Below, piece by piece: positions 17,016 to 25,494 of a DNA stretch of 64,000 bases; the first letter of the stretch is position 1, and each line of letters starts with the position of its first letter. Origin of the DNA: Porphyromonadaceae bacterium UBA7572 (GTDB taxonomy: Bacteria > Bacteroidota > Bacteroidia > Bacteroidales > Muribaculaceae); contig DLLC01000070.1 of assembly GCA_002476625.1 (NCBI GenBank), forward strand, positions 41,389 through 105,388. The letters run 5' to 3'. The notes beneath the pieces are model-generated. The model saw nothing but the letters and a program-made list of their open reading frames with translations, ran no database searches and was not told the origin of the DNA. The translations under genes were made by a program, and so were the position numbers.

Positions 17016-17022
17016 CACTCAC

Positions 17023-17054
17023 TTTGAGTTTATCACAAATTTCATTATCTTTGC
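17023..17054 (+). promoter_or_regulatory. predicted promoter for the DUF4339/CD225 gene
   Basis: TTTG (17023-17026), 19 bases, TATCTTTGC (17046-17054), 18 bases before the start codon. One of the best promoter matches in the window. Confidence 0.65.
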
Positions 17055-17072
17055 TGCAAAAACGAACTGGCT

Positions 17073-17684
17073 ATGAGCACAAATCTTCAGTATTGGATTA
17101 ATCAAGACGGACAACAGAGTGGCCCTTACACCCTGGAGCAACTGCAAACTATGACCCTCACCACTGCCGGCACCTACGTTTGGCACAAGGGCATGGATGG
17201 CTGGATGCGCATCGACAAGGTGCCTGAATTAGCGCTCTTGACTACGGCTACGCCCTCACAAGGCGCCCCTGCCGAGCAGCCACAGGAAGCACCCTCCACT
17301 GAAGCCGAAGAAGCGACCACTGCCGAATCCGAAGCTCAAGCCACGAAACTGGCGGCTGCTGAAGAAACGCCACAAGCGTCCACGCCACCAGCCTACACTG
17401 GGCCAGATCCATCGCTGGCGCCGCCCTACATGCCGTCACAGCAAATGCAGCCAGCGCAAGAAGAGTGCCCTCCCACCAATTTGGTGGCCTCCATCGTGTG
17501 CGCCCTGATGTGCTGCACCCCACTTGCGGTTGTGGCCATCGTGCTGGCAGTGCTCACCAAAAACAAGTATCAGGCGGGCGACTACGCCAAAGCAAAAAAA
17601 TACAGCGAATGGGGCGCATGGCTGTGCATTCTGTCGGTCGTGTTTGCCGTATTGATGGCGCCATTCTCTATGCTGATACTGTAA
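17073..17684 (+). CDS. DUF4339 (GYF-like) plus CD225/dispanin membrane protein
   Basis: The 203-residue protein has three parts. Residues 1-50 are a GYF_2/DUF4339 domain (YWINQDGQQSGPYTLEQLQ, then TYVWHKGMDGWMRI). Residues 55-130 form a low-complexity Ala/Glu/Pro linker. Residues about 130-203 form a two-helix CD225/dispanin domain (PPTNLVASIVCALMCCTPLA, then a YQAGDYAKAKKYS segment). The pairing is recurrent in Bacteroidota, and its function is not established. GYF-like domains usually bind proline-rich segments. It is followed after 20 bases by a DUF2752 protein, so the two probably share a transcript. Confidence 0.82.
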   Translation: MSTNLQYWINQDGQQSGPYTLEQLQTMTLTTAGTYVWHKGMDGWMRIDKVPELALLTTATPSQGAPAEQPQEAPSTEAEEATTAESEAQATKLAAAEETPQASTPPAYTGPDPSLAPPYMPSQQMQPAQEECPPTNLVASIVCALMCCTPLAVVAIVLAVLTKNKYQAGDYAKAKKYSEWGAWLCILSVVFAVLMAPFSMLIL

Positions 17685-17704
17685 CACACGCCCACAATTA
17701 GCGA

Positions 17705-18085
17705 ATGAAAAACTATAGAAAAATCCTATACGCAATCATCGCCGTGGCATTAGTGGCCATGGCGATGGTTTACTTTTTATTCGACCCCGCCAGCACTCGC
17801 CTCTTTCCAAAATGCGCATTTCTTTCGCTCACCGGACTTAAATGCCCAGGTTGCGGATCACAGCGAGCCGTGCACGCCCTGCTCCATGCCGATGTGGGCG
17901 CGGCATTTCGCTACAATGCCCTGCTCGTGGCCAGCCTGCCCATATTAGCAATGCTGATCACCAGCCGCCTTTGGCGAAAGCGGCTGCCACGCCTCTACGC
18001 CATGCTCAACTCCACCACCTTCATCGCCGCCACAGCCACCACCATCGTGCTATGGTGGATTATCCGCAACATCCTCAACTGGTAA
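17705..18085 (+). CDS. DUF2752 membrane protein
   Basis: The 126-residue protein has three predicted helices. It carries the DUF2752 signature GLKCPGCGSQRAVHALLHAD (about residues 47-66), where two cysteines in CPGC and a downstream histidine are conserved. No function is known. It sits in tandem with the CD225-type gene, a neighbourhood recurrent in Bacteroidota as far as I recall. Confidence 0.85.
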   Translation: MKNYRKILYAIIAVALVAMAMVYFLFDPASTRLFPKCAFLSLTGLKCPGCGSQRAVHALLHADVGAAFRYNALLVASLPILAMLITSRLWRKRLPRLYAMLNSTTFIAATATTIVLWWIIRNILNW

Positions 18086-18253
18086 CCCCACCACCACACA
18101 GCCGTGCCCGCTCTCGCCTGCGCTTTCCCGTCACGTCCAACACAGCGCACCTGCTGAAAAATGCCCCGACTCCTTATTATTTTTTAGGGAATGAAGAAAA
18201 TTTCGTAAATTAGCCTACATATAAATCGGAGTGAACTATTTACATTAATTAAA

Positions 18254-21016
18254 ATGAACAAAGAAAGGCTACAACAGCAAGCTGCCGCAAAGTTCGCAAA
18301 AGATTGGGAAGGAAAAGGCTACGAAAAGGGGCAAAGCCAAGCCTTTTGGCTTTCATTGCTCTCTAACGTGTTGGGGGTGAGCGAGCCTGAAAAAATCATC
18401 ACATTTGAAGACCAAGTACGCATCGACCACACCAGCTTTATCGACGGATTTATCCATACCACAAAGGTGATGATAGAGCAAAAGGGACTTGGTAAAGACC
18501 TGATGAAGCCAATTCGTCAAAGCGACGGCACCATGCTCACGCCTTTTCAGCAGGCGAAGCGCTATGCTTCTGAAATCAAATACAGCCAAAGACCAAGATG
18601 GATAGTGACCTGCAATTTCAGCACTTTCCATGTTTACGACATGGAATATCCCCAGGACGACCCTTACGTTATCGAACTCAAGAATTTGGGCAAAGAGTAT
18701 TACAGGCTCTCTTTCCTGGTTGAAACCGAAGCCGACCACTTGCAAAAAGAGTTTGCCGTGTCTTTACAAGCCGGAGAGCTGGTAGGGAAACTCTACAATC
18801 TACTGCTTGCACAATACGATAAGCCAGACGACGAGTTTACTCTCCGCCAGCTCAACATACTGTGCGTTCGCCTGGTTTTTTGCCTCTATTGTGAAGATGC
18901 GGGAGTTTTTGGCGAGCACGACATGTTTCACAACTATCTTGCGCACTACGCAAGTGACCCATCCATGACCCGCGAGGCGCTCATCTCGCTGTTCCGAGAG
19001 CTCAACACCCCACCCGAAAAGCGAGACCCATATATGGACGAGAAACTGGCAGCATTCCCATACTGCGCCGGAAATCTATTTCAGGAGGAGGTGATAGTAC
19101 CTCGGCTCACACCAGATATCATCGCCACCTTGCTCGAGCAAGCGTCGCTCGCATTCGACTGGAGCCAAATTTCACCTACCGTGTTCGGTGCTGTGTTCGA
19201 AAGCACACTCAACCCTCTTACCCGGCGCACAGGAGGCATGCACTACACCAGCGTGGAAAACATACACAAGGTAATTGACCCTCTATTCCTCAACGGCTTA
19301 AAGGAAGAACTGGCTTCTATACGCAGTATCAAAATAAAGAAAAAACGCCAGAAAGCGCTTTATGAGTTTCAAGACAAGCTGTCAAAACTCCGTTTCCTCG
19401 ACCCCGCGTGTGGTAGTGGCAACTTCCTGACCGAAACCTATATATCGCTTCGGCGTCTGGAAAACGAAGTGATCACCGAGCTCAACAGACGGAACAAAAT
19501 ACTCAACCTTATCAACCCCATAAAAGTGAGCATCAATCAGTTTTATGGCATTGAGATCAACGACTTTGCTGCCACGGTTGCCGCTACAGCCCTATGGATC
19601 AGCGAAGCACAGATGATGCACGAAACCGAGCGCATCATACAGCGCGATATTGAGTTTCTGCCTCTAAAAAACTACAGCAACATTCACGAGGCCAACGCCC
19701 TCCACACCGACTGGGCACAAGTGTGCCCCAAAGAGCAGATCTCCTACATCATGGGCAACCCGCCATTCATCGGCGCACGCCTGCAAAGCAAAGATCAAAA
19801 AAACGATGTGATTCACACATTTGGCACAAGCTGGCACAATGTGGGCAACTTAGACTATGTGAGCTGCTGGTATAAAAAAGCCGCCGACATCATGCGCGGC
19901 ACCAATATTCAGACCGCTTTTGTGAGCACAAGCTCCATTTCCGAGGGCGAGCAGGTGGCCATCCTCTGGGAGCCACTGATGGCTGGCGGTATCAATATCA
20001 ACTTCGCACATCGCACTTTCCGATGGGACAACGAAGCCAGCAATACTGCACATGTTCACTGCGTGATTGTGGCTTTCTCTTATACCAGCAAACCCAACAA
20101 ACTTATATTCGATGGCGAAAAGGTGGTAAAAGCCAAAAACATCAACGCCTATCTCATAGACGCAGAAAATGTGTTCGCAAAAAGTCGCACGAGACCCATT
20201 ATGCCCGATGTTCCCCAAATTGGAATTGGAAACAAGCCTATTGATGGAGGCAACTATCTTTTCAAGAATGATGAAATGGAGGCTTTCATAAAGTCAGAAC
20301 CCGAATCGGCTAAATATTTCCACCCCTGGTATGGCGCGGAAGAGTTTATCCACCAGCGCCCACGCTACTGCCTGTGGCTCGGCGACTGCACCCCTGCAGA
20401 ACTGAGAAACATGCCCCAAGCCCTCAAGCGCGTGGAAAATGTGAGAAAACTACGCTTGGCGAGCAACAGTGCCGGCACAAGGCAGCTTGCCGACAAGCCC
20501 ACACACTTCCATGTGGAGAACTTTCCGACAAGCAATTATATTATCATACCCCGTGTCTCCTCAGAAAAGAGAAGATATATTCCTATGGGGTATTTAGACC
20601 ACACTTCATTCTCAAGTGATTCAGTGCATATTATTCCAAACGCCTCATTATATCATTTTGGAGTGCTGGCATCGAGCGTACACATGGCATGGACGAGGGT
20701 GGTGTGTGGCAGGCTGGAAACCCGTTACAGATATAGTAAAAACATCGTTTACAACAATTTCCCTTGGCCAAAAGCGAGCTTGGAGCAGATGGCGAAAATA
20801 GAGGCAACGGCAAAAGCCATTCTTGATGCGCGGGCTCTATATCCCGATTCGTCGCTCGCCGACCTCTACGATGATGTGACCATGCCCGTCGAGCTTCGCA
20901 AAGCTCATGACGCCAACGACAGAGCCGTGCTTGAAGCCTACGGCATTCCGAAAGACACCACAGAGCCTGACATCGTGGCTCACCTGTTCTCTAAATTGAA
21001 AGCCGCTAACAGATAG
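18254..21016 (+). CDS. MmeI-like type IIL restriction-modification enzyme
   Basis: Single-chain enzyme combining endonuclease, N6-adenine methyltransferase and target recognition. The 920-residue length is normal for the MmeI family. The N-terminal nuclease motif is D64-X10-E75-Q-K77 within a PD-(D/E)XK fold. A helical connector follows (about 160-330). Methyltransferase motif I is DPACGSGNF at D383-F391, and motif IV is NPPF at 502-505, the type that methylates adenine. The region after about 620 should be the target-recognition domain, and a C-terminal helical segment ends the protein. Type IIL enzymes usually protect only one strand and cut about 20 bases away. No separate methylase, specificity subunit or integrase is beside it, so it forms a one-gene defence system set between core genes. 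Confidence 0.88.
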   Translation: MNKERLQQQAAAKFAKDWEGKGYEKGQSQAFWLSLLSNVLGVSEPEKIITFEDQVRIDHTSFIDGFIHTTKVMIEQKGLGKDLMKPIRQSDGTMLTPFQQAKRYASEIKYSQRPRWIVTCNFSTFHVYDMEYPQDDPYVIELKNLGKEYYRLSFLVETEADHLQKEFAVSLQAGELVGKLYNLLLAQYDKPDDEFTLRQLNILCVRLVFCLYCEDAGVFGEHDMFHNYLAHYASDPSMTREALISLFRELNTPPEKRDPYMDEKLAAFPYCAGNLFQEEVIVPRLTPDIIATLLEQASLAFDWSQISPTVFGAVFESTLNPLTRRTGGMHYTSVENIHKVIDPLFLNGLKEELASIRSIKIKKKRQKALYEFQDKLSKLRFLDPACGSGNFLTETYISLRRLENEVITELNRRNKILNLINPIKVSINQFYGIEINDFAATVAATALWISEAQMMHETERIIQRDIEFLPLKNYSNIHEANALHTDWAQVCPKEQISYIMGNPPFIGARLQSKDQKNDVIHTFGTSWHNVGNLDYVSCWYKKAADIMRGTNIQTAFVSTSSISEGEQVAILWEPLMAGGININFAHRTFRWDNEASNTAHVHCVIVAFSYTSKPNKLIFDGEKVVKAKNINAYLIDAENVFAKSRTRPIMPDVPQIGIGNKPIDGGNYLFKNDEMEAFIKSEPESAKYFHPWYGAEEFIHQRPRYCLWLGDCTPAELRNMPQALKRVENVRKLRLASNSAGTRQLADKPTHFHVENFPTSNYIIIPRVSSEKRRYIPMGYLDHTSFSSDSVHIIPNASLYHFGVLASSVHMAWTRVVCGRLETRYRYSKNIVYNNFPWPKASLEQMAKIEATAKAILDARALYPDSSLADLYDDVTMPVELRKAHDANDRAVLEAYGIPKDTTEPDIVAHLFSKLKAANR

Positions 21017-21021
21017 CACAG

Positions 21022-21055
21022 AAAAAGCCGGCCCCATAGCAAATGGAACCGGCTT
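21022..21055 (-). terminator. rho-independent terminator of the small lipoprotein gene
   Basis: AAGCCGG (21025-21031) pairs with CCGGCTT (21049-21055). Read on the minus strand the stem is followed by a T run (complement of 21022-21026). Confidence 0.75.
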
Positions 21056-21076
21056 AAATTGTATCGCTGTCACGGA

Positions 21077-21484
21077 TTATTTTTTGCTTTTAAACTTACG
21101 GCTGAATATCACTTTGTCGCTGCTTTTGATAACCACCGTCACGTCTGAAATATCGAAAAGTGAACAGTAGTCCGACTGCGACTCCACCTCGTCCATGCCG
21201 GCATTGACTGCCGCCTTTATTTTCTTCTCACACTCTTTCTTTTCACCATTAACCATAATCATGGTGCCTGGCGTCACGGGCTGAACACCCACATTCTTGG
21301 CATGCTTGAACACTGTGGACTGAGCTCCGCTCACCACGTAGCTGCCATAGGAAGCGGTGGAAGTGTCGTCAGAGACAGTGATGTCGAACAGATAGTCGCC
21401 AGTCTCCTCCGAGCACGAATTTGCCAAAATGCCCACTGCCACGAGCAGGCACACAAGGAATAAGTTCTTAACTCTTGTCTTCAT
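21077..21484 (-). CDS. small predicted lipoprotein, function unknown
   Basis: The 135-residue protein has a lipoprotein signal peptide ending in the lipobox ILANSC (cysteine at about residue 24), so it is probably anchored in an envelope membrane. The rest is soluble and ends in a lysine-rich tail (FSRKFKSKK). I recognise no domain. It has its own terminator and a -7 element TAACTTTGC at 21563-21555, so it is probably a single-gene unit between the restriction enzyme and the T9SS operon. Confidence 0.75.
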   Translation of the reverse strand: MKTRVKNLFLVCLLVAVGILANSCSEETGDYLFDITVSDDTSTASYGSYVVSGAQSTVFKHAKNVGVQPVTPGTMIMVNGEKKECEKKIKAAVNAGMDEVESQSDYCSLFDISDVTVVIKSSDKVIFSRKFKSKK

Positions 21485-21554
21485 AAAAAATAGCTTAATA
21501 ATTTTATTAGTAGTCGTGTATGTTCTGTGATTTTATAGTAGATGCAACACAGGT

Positions 21555-21563
21555 GCAAAGTTA
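21555..21563 (-). promoter_or_regulatory. -7 element of the small lipoprotein gene
   Basis: Minus-strand TAACTTTGC, 71 bases upstream of the start. No TTTG at the right distance is seen. Confidence 0.4.
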
Positions 21564-21631
21564 TAGAAAATATTCCAAAGGGCACATCATATATGACGCC
21601 TTATTGTGCCATCCATTTACTTATGTGAGAG

Positions 21632-21678
21632 AAAAAAAGCAACTCCGATACCCGCCATACGAAGCGGAACCGGAGTTG
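21632..21678 (-). terminator. terminator of the T9SS operon
   Basis: CAACTCCG (21640-21647) pairs with CGGAGTTG (21671-21678). On the minus strand the stem is followed by seven T (complement of 21632-21638). It lies 41 bases after the porN stop. Confidence 0.8.
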
Positions 21679-21718
21679 GCATTGTTATGAAAAAAGTAAT
21701 TATCAAAAATAGAAGTGG

Positions 21719-22843
21719 TCACTTGCGGCGATTACGCACACTTCGTGTGGCGCCACTGCTCGACTTCACCTCACGCGTCTTCACTTTCGCAGCCTTAGGC
21801 TTCTGCTCTTTCTTGGTGGTCTTCTGACTGCTTTTAGAGCCACGCTTGGTAGACGACGACTTTTTCACCGACTTCTTGTCCTCTGCCACGCTTGCATTCT
21901 CATCGTCGGACGACTCGCCGGCTGCTTCACGCTCAGCCTTCTCCTTAGCGGCTTTCTGCGCCTGAAGTTCTTCACGTGAAGGCACCCACAGACCTTTGTC
22001 GAACTGTCGCAGACGGCGTTCTATGCTGTCCTGCGCATGCTTGTAGGCCTTATCGTCGGGGAATTGCATACGGAGCGTCTGGTTACGCAGATTCTTCACC
22101 TTATAGATGTCGCCAGTGTACATATTAAGTTTGAAGAAGTCGTCGAGGTTGTAGCGGAGCAGGTTGTTGTCGTTGTCAGTAAACACAAACTGCCGTGCAA
22201 TGTACGGGCGTATGTCGTTGAGCTTCACCCAGAACATCGGCCACTTTTGCACCACACCAAACTCATCCTCACGGTGAAGCACAGGGCAGATGGCCTCCAC
22301 GCTGCTGCGCATCTTGTTGGTGCGAGTGTCGAACATCCATTTTTCTATAATATAGTAGCTCAGCACCTCGCTGCCGGGAATGTCGGCGTTTTCAATCACA
22401 TACTTAGGCGCTTTCTCTGTGCTGCCCTTCGCATGGGCATAGAGAATGTGGAAGCGGTCGAGCATATTGCTCACCTTGTACTTATAGGCATCGGTAAACA
22501 TTTCCCTGCCATCAAGCCACTCATACACCGACACGTCGCCGTCTGCCACATGGCGCATGATGATATAGAACAGGCTCTCGCCATCCTCATTCGGCTCCTC
22601 TGGATAATACAGCGCAGCGTTCTTGCCCTTGGTGAGGTCGATTTCGCGGTACACTATTTTCATCCATTGCAAGTCGGCATCGCTCGGCTCAGGCACCTCG
22701 TAAAATGCCTGCTGACGCGACGACACTTGCCCCTGACCTTTCTTTGCGGCGGTAGCCGACGTTTTCTTTACCACCTGTGCATAAGCCACCGCTGAGGTGC
22801 ATACAATCGCCGCCACGGCCATGATTACTTTTAGAAACTTCAT
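21719..22843 (-). CDS. porN: T9SS ring protein PorN/GldN
   Basis: Periplasmic partner of the lipoprotein PorK. Together they form a large ring under the outer membrane in the type IX secretion system. The 374-residue protein has a signal peptide (cleavage near AYA-QVV, residue 22) and a GldN domain (about residues 45-290: WMKIVYREIDL, NAALYYP, GLWVPSREE). A low-complexity Lys/Ser tail rich in basic residues follows (about 300-374) and is longer than the core family needs. It is the last gene of the operon, 51 bases after porM. Confidence 0.93.
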   Translation of the reverse strand: MKFLKVIMAVAAIVCTSAVAYAQVVKKTSATAAKKGQGQVSSRQQAFYEVPEPSDADLQWMKIVYREIDLTKGKNAALYYPEEPNEDGESLFYIIMRHVADGDVSVYEWLDGREMFTDAYKYKVSNMLDRFHILYAHAKGSTEKAPKYVIENADIPGSEVLSYYIIEKWMFDTRTNKMRSSVEAICPVLHREDEFGVVQKWPMFWVKLNDIRPYIARQFVFTDNDNNLLRYNLDDFFKLNMYTGDIYKVKNLRNQTLRMQFPDDKAYKHAQDSIERRLRQFDKGLWVPSREELQAQKAAKEKAEREAAGESSDDENASVAEDKKSVKKSSSTKRGSKSSQKTTKKEQKPKAAKVKTREVKSSSGATRSVRNRRK

Positions 22844-22894
22844 ATCTAAAGCGTTGAAATATTGTCAATTATATGGTTGAAGTATTTTTAAATA

Positions 22895-24460
22895 TCAATT
22901 CACTATCACCTCCATCGGAGCAATGTCGCGGGTCACCCCATCGGGTCCGGTGGCCTTCACACGCGAAATGTAGAATCGTTTGCCGTGACGCATCTGCTTC
23001 ATGGCCTCACGCTGGCGCGGCGAGAAATTGGCACCCGACGAGCGTTCGCTCATGGCATTGCCCATCTGGTCGAAAAGCACCATCTCAAAACTCACCACAC
23101 GGAAATCAATCTTCAGCAGGTCGTCGTCGATAGCGGCGTCAAGACCCTTGGCAGCAAGGAGCGTGCCCTTTGAAAAAGGCTTGCCGCCCTTGTATTTGGC
23201 CTGGTGGCCATTGCCGTCGGTATATACGATAAACGGCATCGGGTCGGGCAATTTGCGCACGCGGAAACTGGTGGTGCCCACATTCGTGCGCTTTCCGTCA
23301 ATTTCAGCTGTCACGGTGATGGTGCACTCGCTGCCAATGGCAGAAGAGCGTGCCACCCACCCGTTCCCGGTCTTGGTGAGCGAGCCGTTGGTCATCGACG
23401 CCTGGATTGACTGCTGTGGCACACCGGCCACGGCAATCGACACAGGGTTGTCGATACCGGCGTAGAACACATTCATCATCGTGGCCGACACTGTGGCCAT
23501 AGGCTCTATGACGGTGTACGACGATTTGAAGTCACGCTTGGTGACACTGCCATCGCGGGCAGTCACTTCGATATAGCCGGAAAATTCAAAAGTGCCCGTA
23601 CTGCCGGTAGCCACCTCATAATGGCTGCCGCTAATTTGGCTGCCGTTCACAAACACGCGCGGACGCGCAGTGGTGTCGATAGCCGCCATCACAATTTCAG
23701 CGGAATACTTGCTTCCGCGCATCACCATCTTTGACTCCGGCACCACAAAGGCCTCGAAGTGGTTCACACGCAGTTCACCAGTGTCGAGGTTTGATATCAT
23801 CGAGCCTAACGCCACGCCCTCGGCAAAGCGAATGTCGTTCTGCAGTTTTGAGAGCAGAGTCACTGCCGCTATGGCAGGCATCCCCTCAAACAGGCTTTCT
23901 TCCCACAGCTTCACACCTTGGTCGGTCTTCACCTTGGCAGTGGACAATGCCTCCTCCACATTCTTTTGGGCGTCGGGATTATCGAGCAGACCGAGTATGA
24001 ATGCGCGGTACTGGTCCATCTTGGCGCGCAGCTGTGCGCCCTTCTTGCCCGTGGGCGGAAGCATCACCTGTGCTGCGGCATCGAGATTGTCCTCAGCCTG
24101 AATGTGGTTCACATCGCCTTGTGGGCCATCGCACAGCTTCACGATTTCCACTTTCAGCGATTCTATATAGTCGTAAAGGCTGTCGGTGCTGTTACGCACC
24201 TGCATACCCAAGTCGAGCCACTGGCGGCCCTGCTTGGGATATTTGTTGTAGAAAGCCTGAATCTGCTCAAACATCATCTGGCTTCGCACGGTGAGTGTGC
24301 GATTGGTGCGCGAGAGTCCCTGCTGCACTTGGCGGAACCCACTGAGCACATCACTCGACACATTCAGGGCAAGCATGGCGGTCAGGACGATATACATCAA
24401 GTTGATCATCTTCTGACGTGGCGACATGCGCCCTACCGTTTGGTTTTTAGCGTTTGCCAT
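22895..24460 (-). CDS. porM: T9SS motor protein PorM/GldM
   Basis: Inner-membrane protein with one N-terminal helix (about residues 18-38, KMINLMYIVLTAMLALNVSS) and a long periplasmic part of four domains that carries motion or energy from the PorL motor to the PorK-PorN ring. The 521-residue length and the start MANAKNQTVGRMSPRQKMIN are characteristic. The start is two bases after the porL stop, which suggests tight translational coupling and fixed stoichiometry with PorL. Confidence 0.95.
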   Translation of the reverse strand: MANAKNQTVGRMSPRQKMINLMYIVLTAMLALNVSSDVLSGFRQVQQGLSRTNRTLTVRSQMMFEQIQAFYNKYPKQGRQWLDLGMQVRNSTDSLYDYIESLKVEIVKLCDGPQGDVNHIQAEDNLDAAAQVMLPPTGKKGAQLRAKMDQYRAFILGLLDNPDAQKNVEEALSTAKVKTDQGVKLWEESLFEGMPAIAAVTLLSKLQNDIRFAEGVALGSMISNLDTGELRVNHFEAFVVPESKMVMRGSKYSAEIVMAAIDTTARPRVFVNGSQISGSHYEVATGSTGTFEFSGYIEVTARDGSVTKRDFKSSYTVIEPMATVSATMMNVFYAGIDNPVSIAVAGVPQQSIQASMTNGSLTKTGNGWVARSSAIGSECTITVTAEIDGKRTNVGTTSFRVRKLPDPMPFIVYTDGNGHQAKYKGGKPFSKGTLLAAKGLDAAIDDDLLKIDFRVVSFEMVLFDQMGNAMSERSSGANFSPRQREAMKQMRHGKRFYISRVKATGPDGVTRDIAPMEVIVN

Positions 24461-24462
24461 GC

Positions 24463-25446
24463 TTATTCGTTAGAGTTTTCGTTTTCGTCAAGACTTGCGC
24501 CAGGCATACCGCCCATGGGGCGATACATGTTCACGGTCATCGCCTTGATCATTTTTTCATACACGCTGTTGAGCTGCTTCATGTAGCGAGCCATTTTTTC
24601 AGTCTCGTCGCAATAGTGCGCGCTCTCTGCCGCCGACTTCTCATACATGTCGCGAATATCCTTAAGGCCACGATTCACGCGGTCAATGCTGTCGAGCTGC
24701 GACGACACGCTCTTCAGCTGAATCTCGTAGATAGTGTTCAAGCCGCTGATGTTGCGGTTGAGGTTCTCCATCTGCTCCACATAGCCGGTGCTGCTTTGAG
24801 TAATGTTCTCGCTGTTTTCCGTGATGGCACGATAGCTGCCGAGGAGCGTTTCCGACACCTGATTGAGAGCGGTGGTGGTTTCGTTGAGACGCTGCATCTG
24901 TTCGGAGATGCTTGCCATCTGGCTCAGATACTGCTGGGTGGCGTCGGTAAGCTCGGCCATACGGCTGAGCTGATCACTTGCGGCAGCCATTTTGGCGATG
25001 CTCTCGCTCAATGAGCGGGAGTCGTCCTCCGTGAGCTCGATGCCTTGTGGCAAGCCCACTGCGGCTTTGGCCTCGGCCTCGGTCACGCCCTGTTGCTGGG
25101 CTGGAGCCTGGGCAGTGGCAGCTGCGCCACCGCCTATCACGATGCCACCGCCACCCTCGAAGTCGGGGCGGTCATCAGGATCGCCGGTGGACAGCACCGG
25201 GAACACACGTTCCCACTTATAGTCGTTCTCCGGGCGGTCAAAAGCCGTGAGCACAAACATCAGCACCTCGGTGCCCATACCGATGGTGAGCATCTCGTTG
25301 CCACCTTGCAGGTGAAGAATCTTGAACAGCGCGCCCAAGATCACCACGGCGGCACCTATACTGTAGGCAAAGTTGAAGAAACGCTGGCCGGTTTCGCCCG
25401 ACAGAAAGCGTTCCACCACATTTTTATATTTTTTTATTTTTCCCAT
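24463..25446 (-). CDS. porL: T9SS motor protein PorL/GldL
   Basis: Proton-channel partner of PorM in the T9SS rotary motor. The 327-residue protein has two N-terminal helices (about residues 25-45 and 51-70). Glutamates E51 and E60 (GNEMLTIGMGTEVLMF) lie where the motor-essential glutamates of GldL lie. A Gly/Ala/Gln-rich linker follows (about 95-125), and then a long cytoplasmic coiled-coil-like part rich in Ser, Gln and Asn heptads (about 135-300). Length is normal for Bacteroidales. It lies 48 bases downstream of porK. Confidence 0.94.
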   Translation of the reverse strand: MGKIKKYKNVVERFLSGETGQRFFNFAYSIGAAVVILGALFKILHLQGGNEMLTIGMGTEVLMFVLTAFDRPENDYKWERVFPVLSTGDPDDRPDFEGGGGIVIGGGAAATAQAPAQQQGVTEAEAKAAVGLPQGIELTEDDSRSLSESIAKMAAASDQLSRMAELTDATQQYLSQMASISEQMQRLNETTTALNQVSETLLGSYRAITENSENITQSSTGYVEQMENLNRNISGLNTIYEIQLKSVSSQLDSIDRVNRGLKDIRDMYEKSAAESAHYCDETEKMARYMKQLNSVYEKMIKAMTVNMYRPMGGMPGASLDENENSNE

Positions 25447-25494
25447 GATCGAATTGTATATAATCTGCGTTAGGTTGCGAATGGAGTGTATTGA

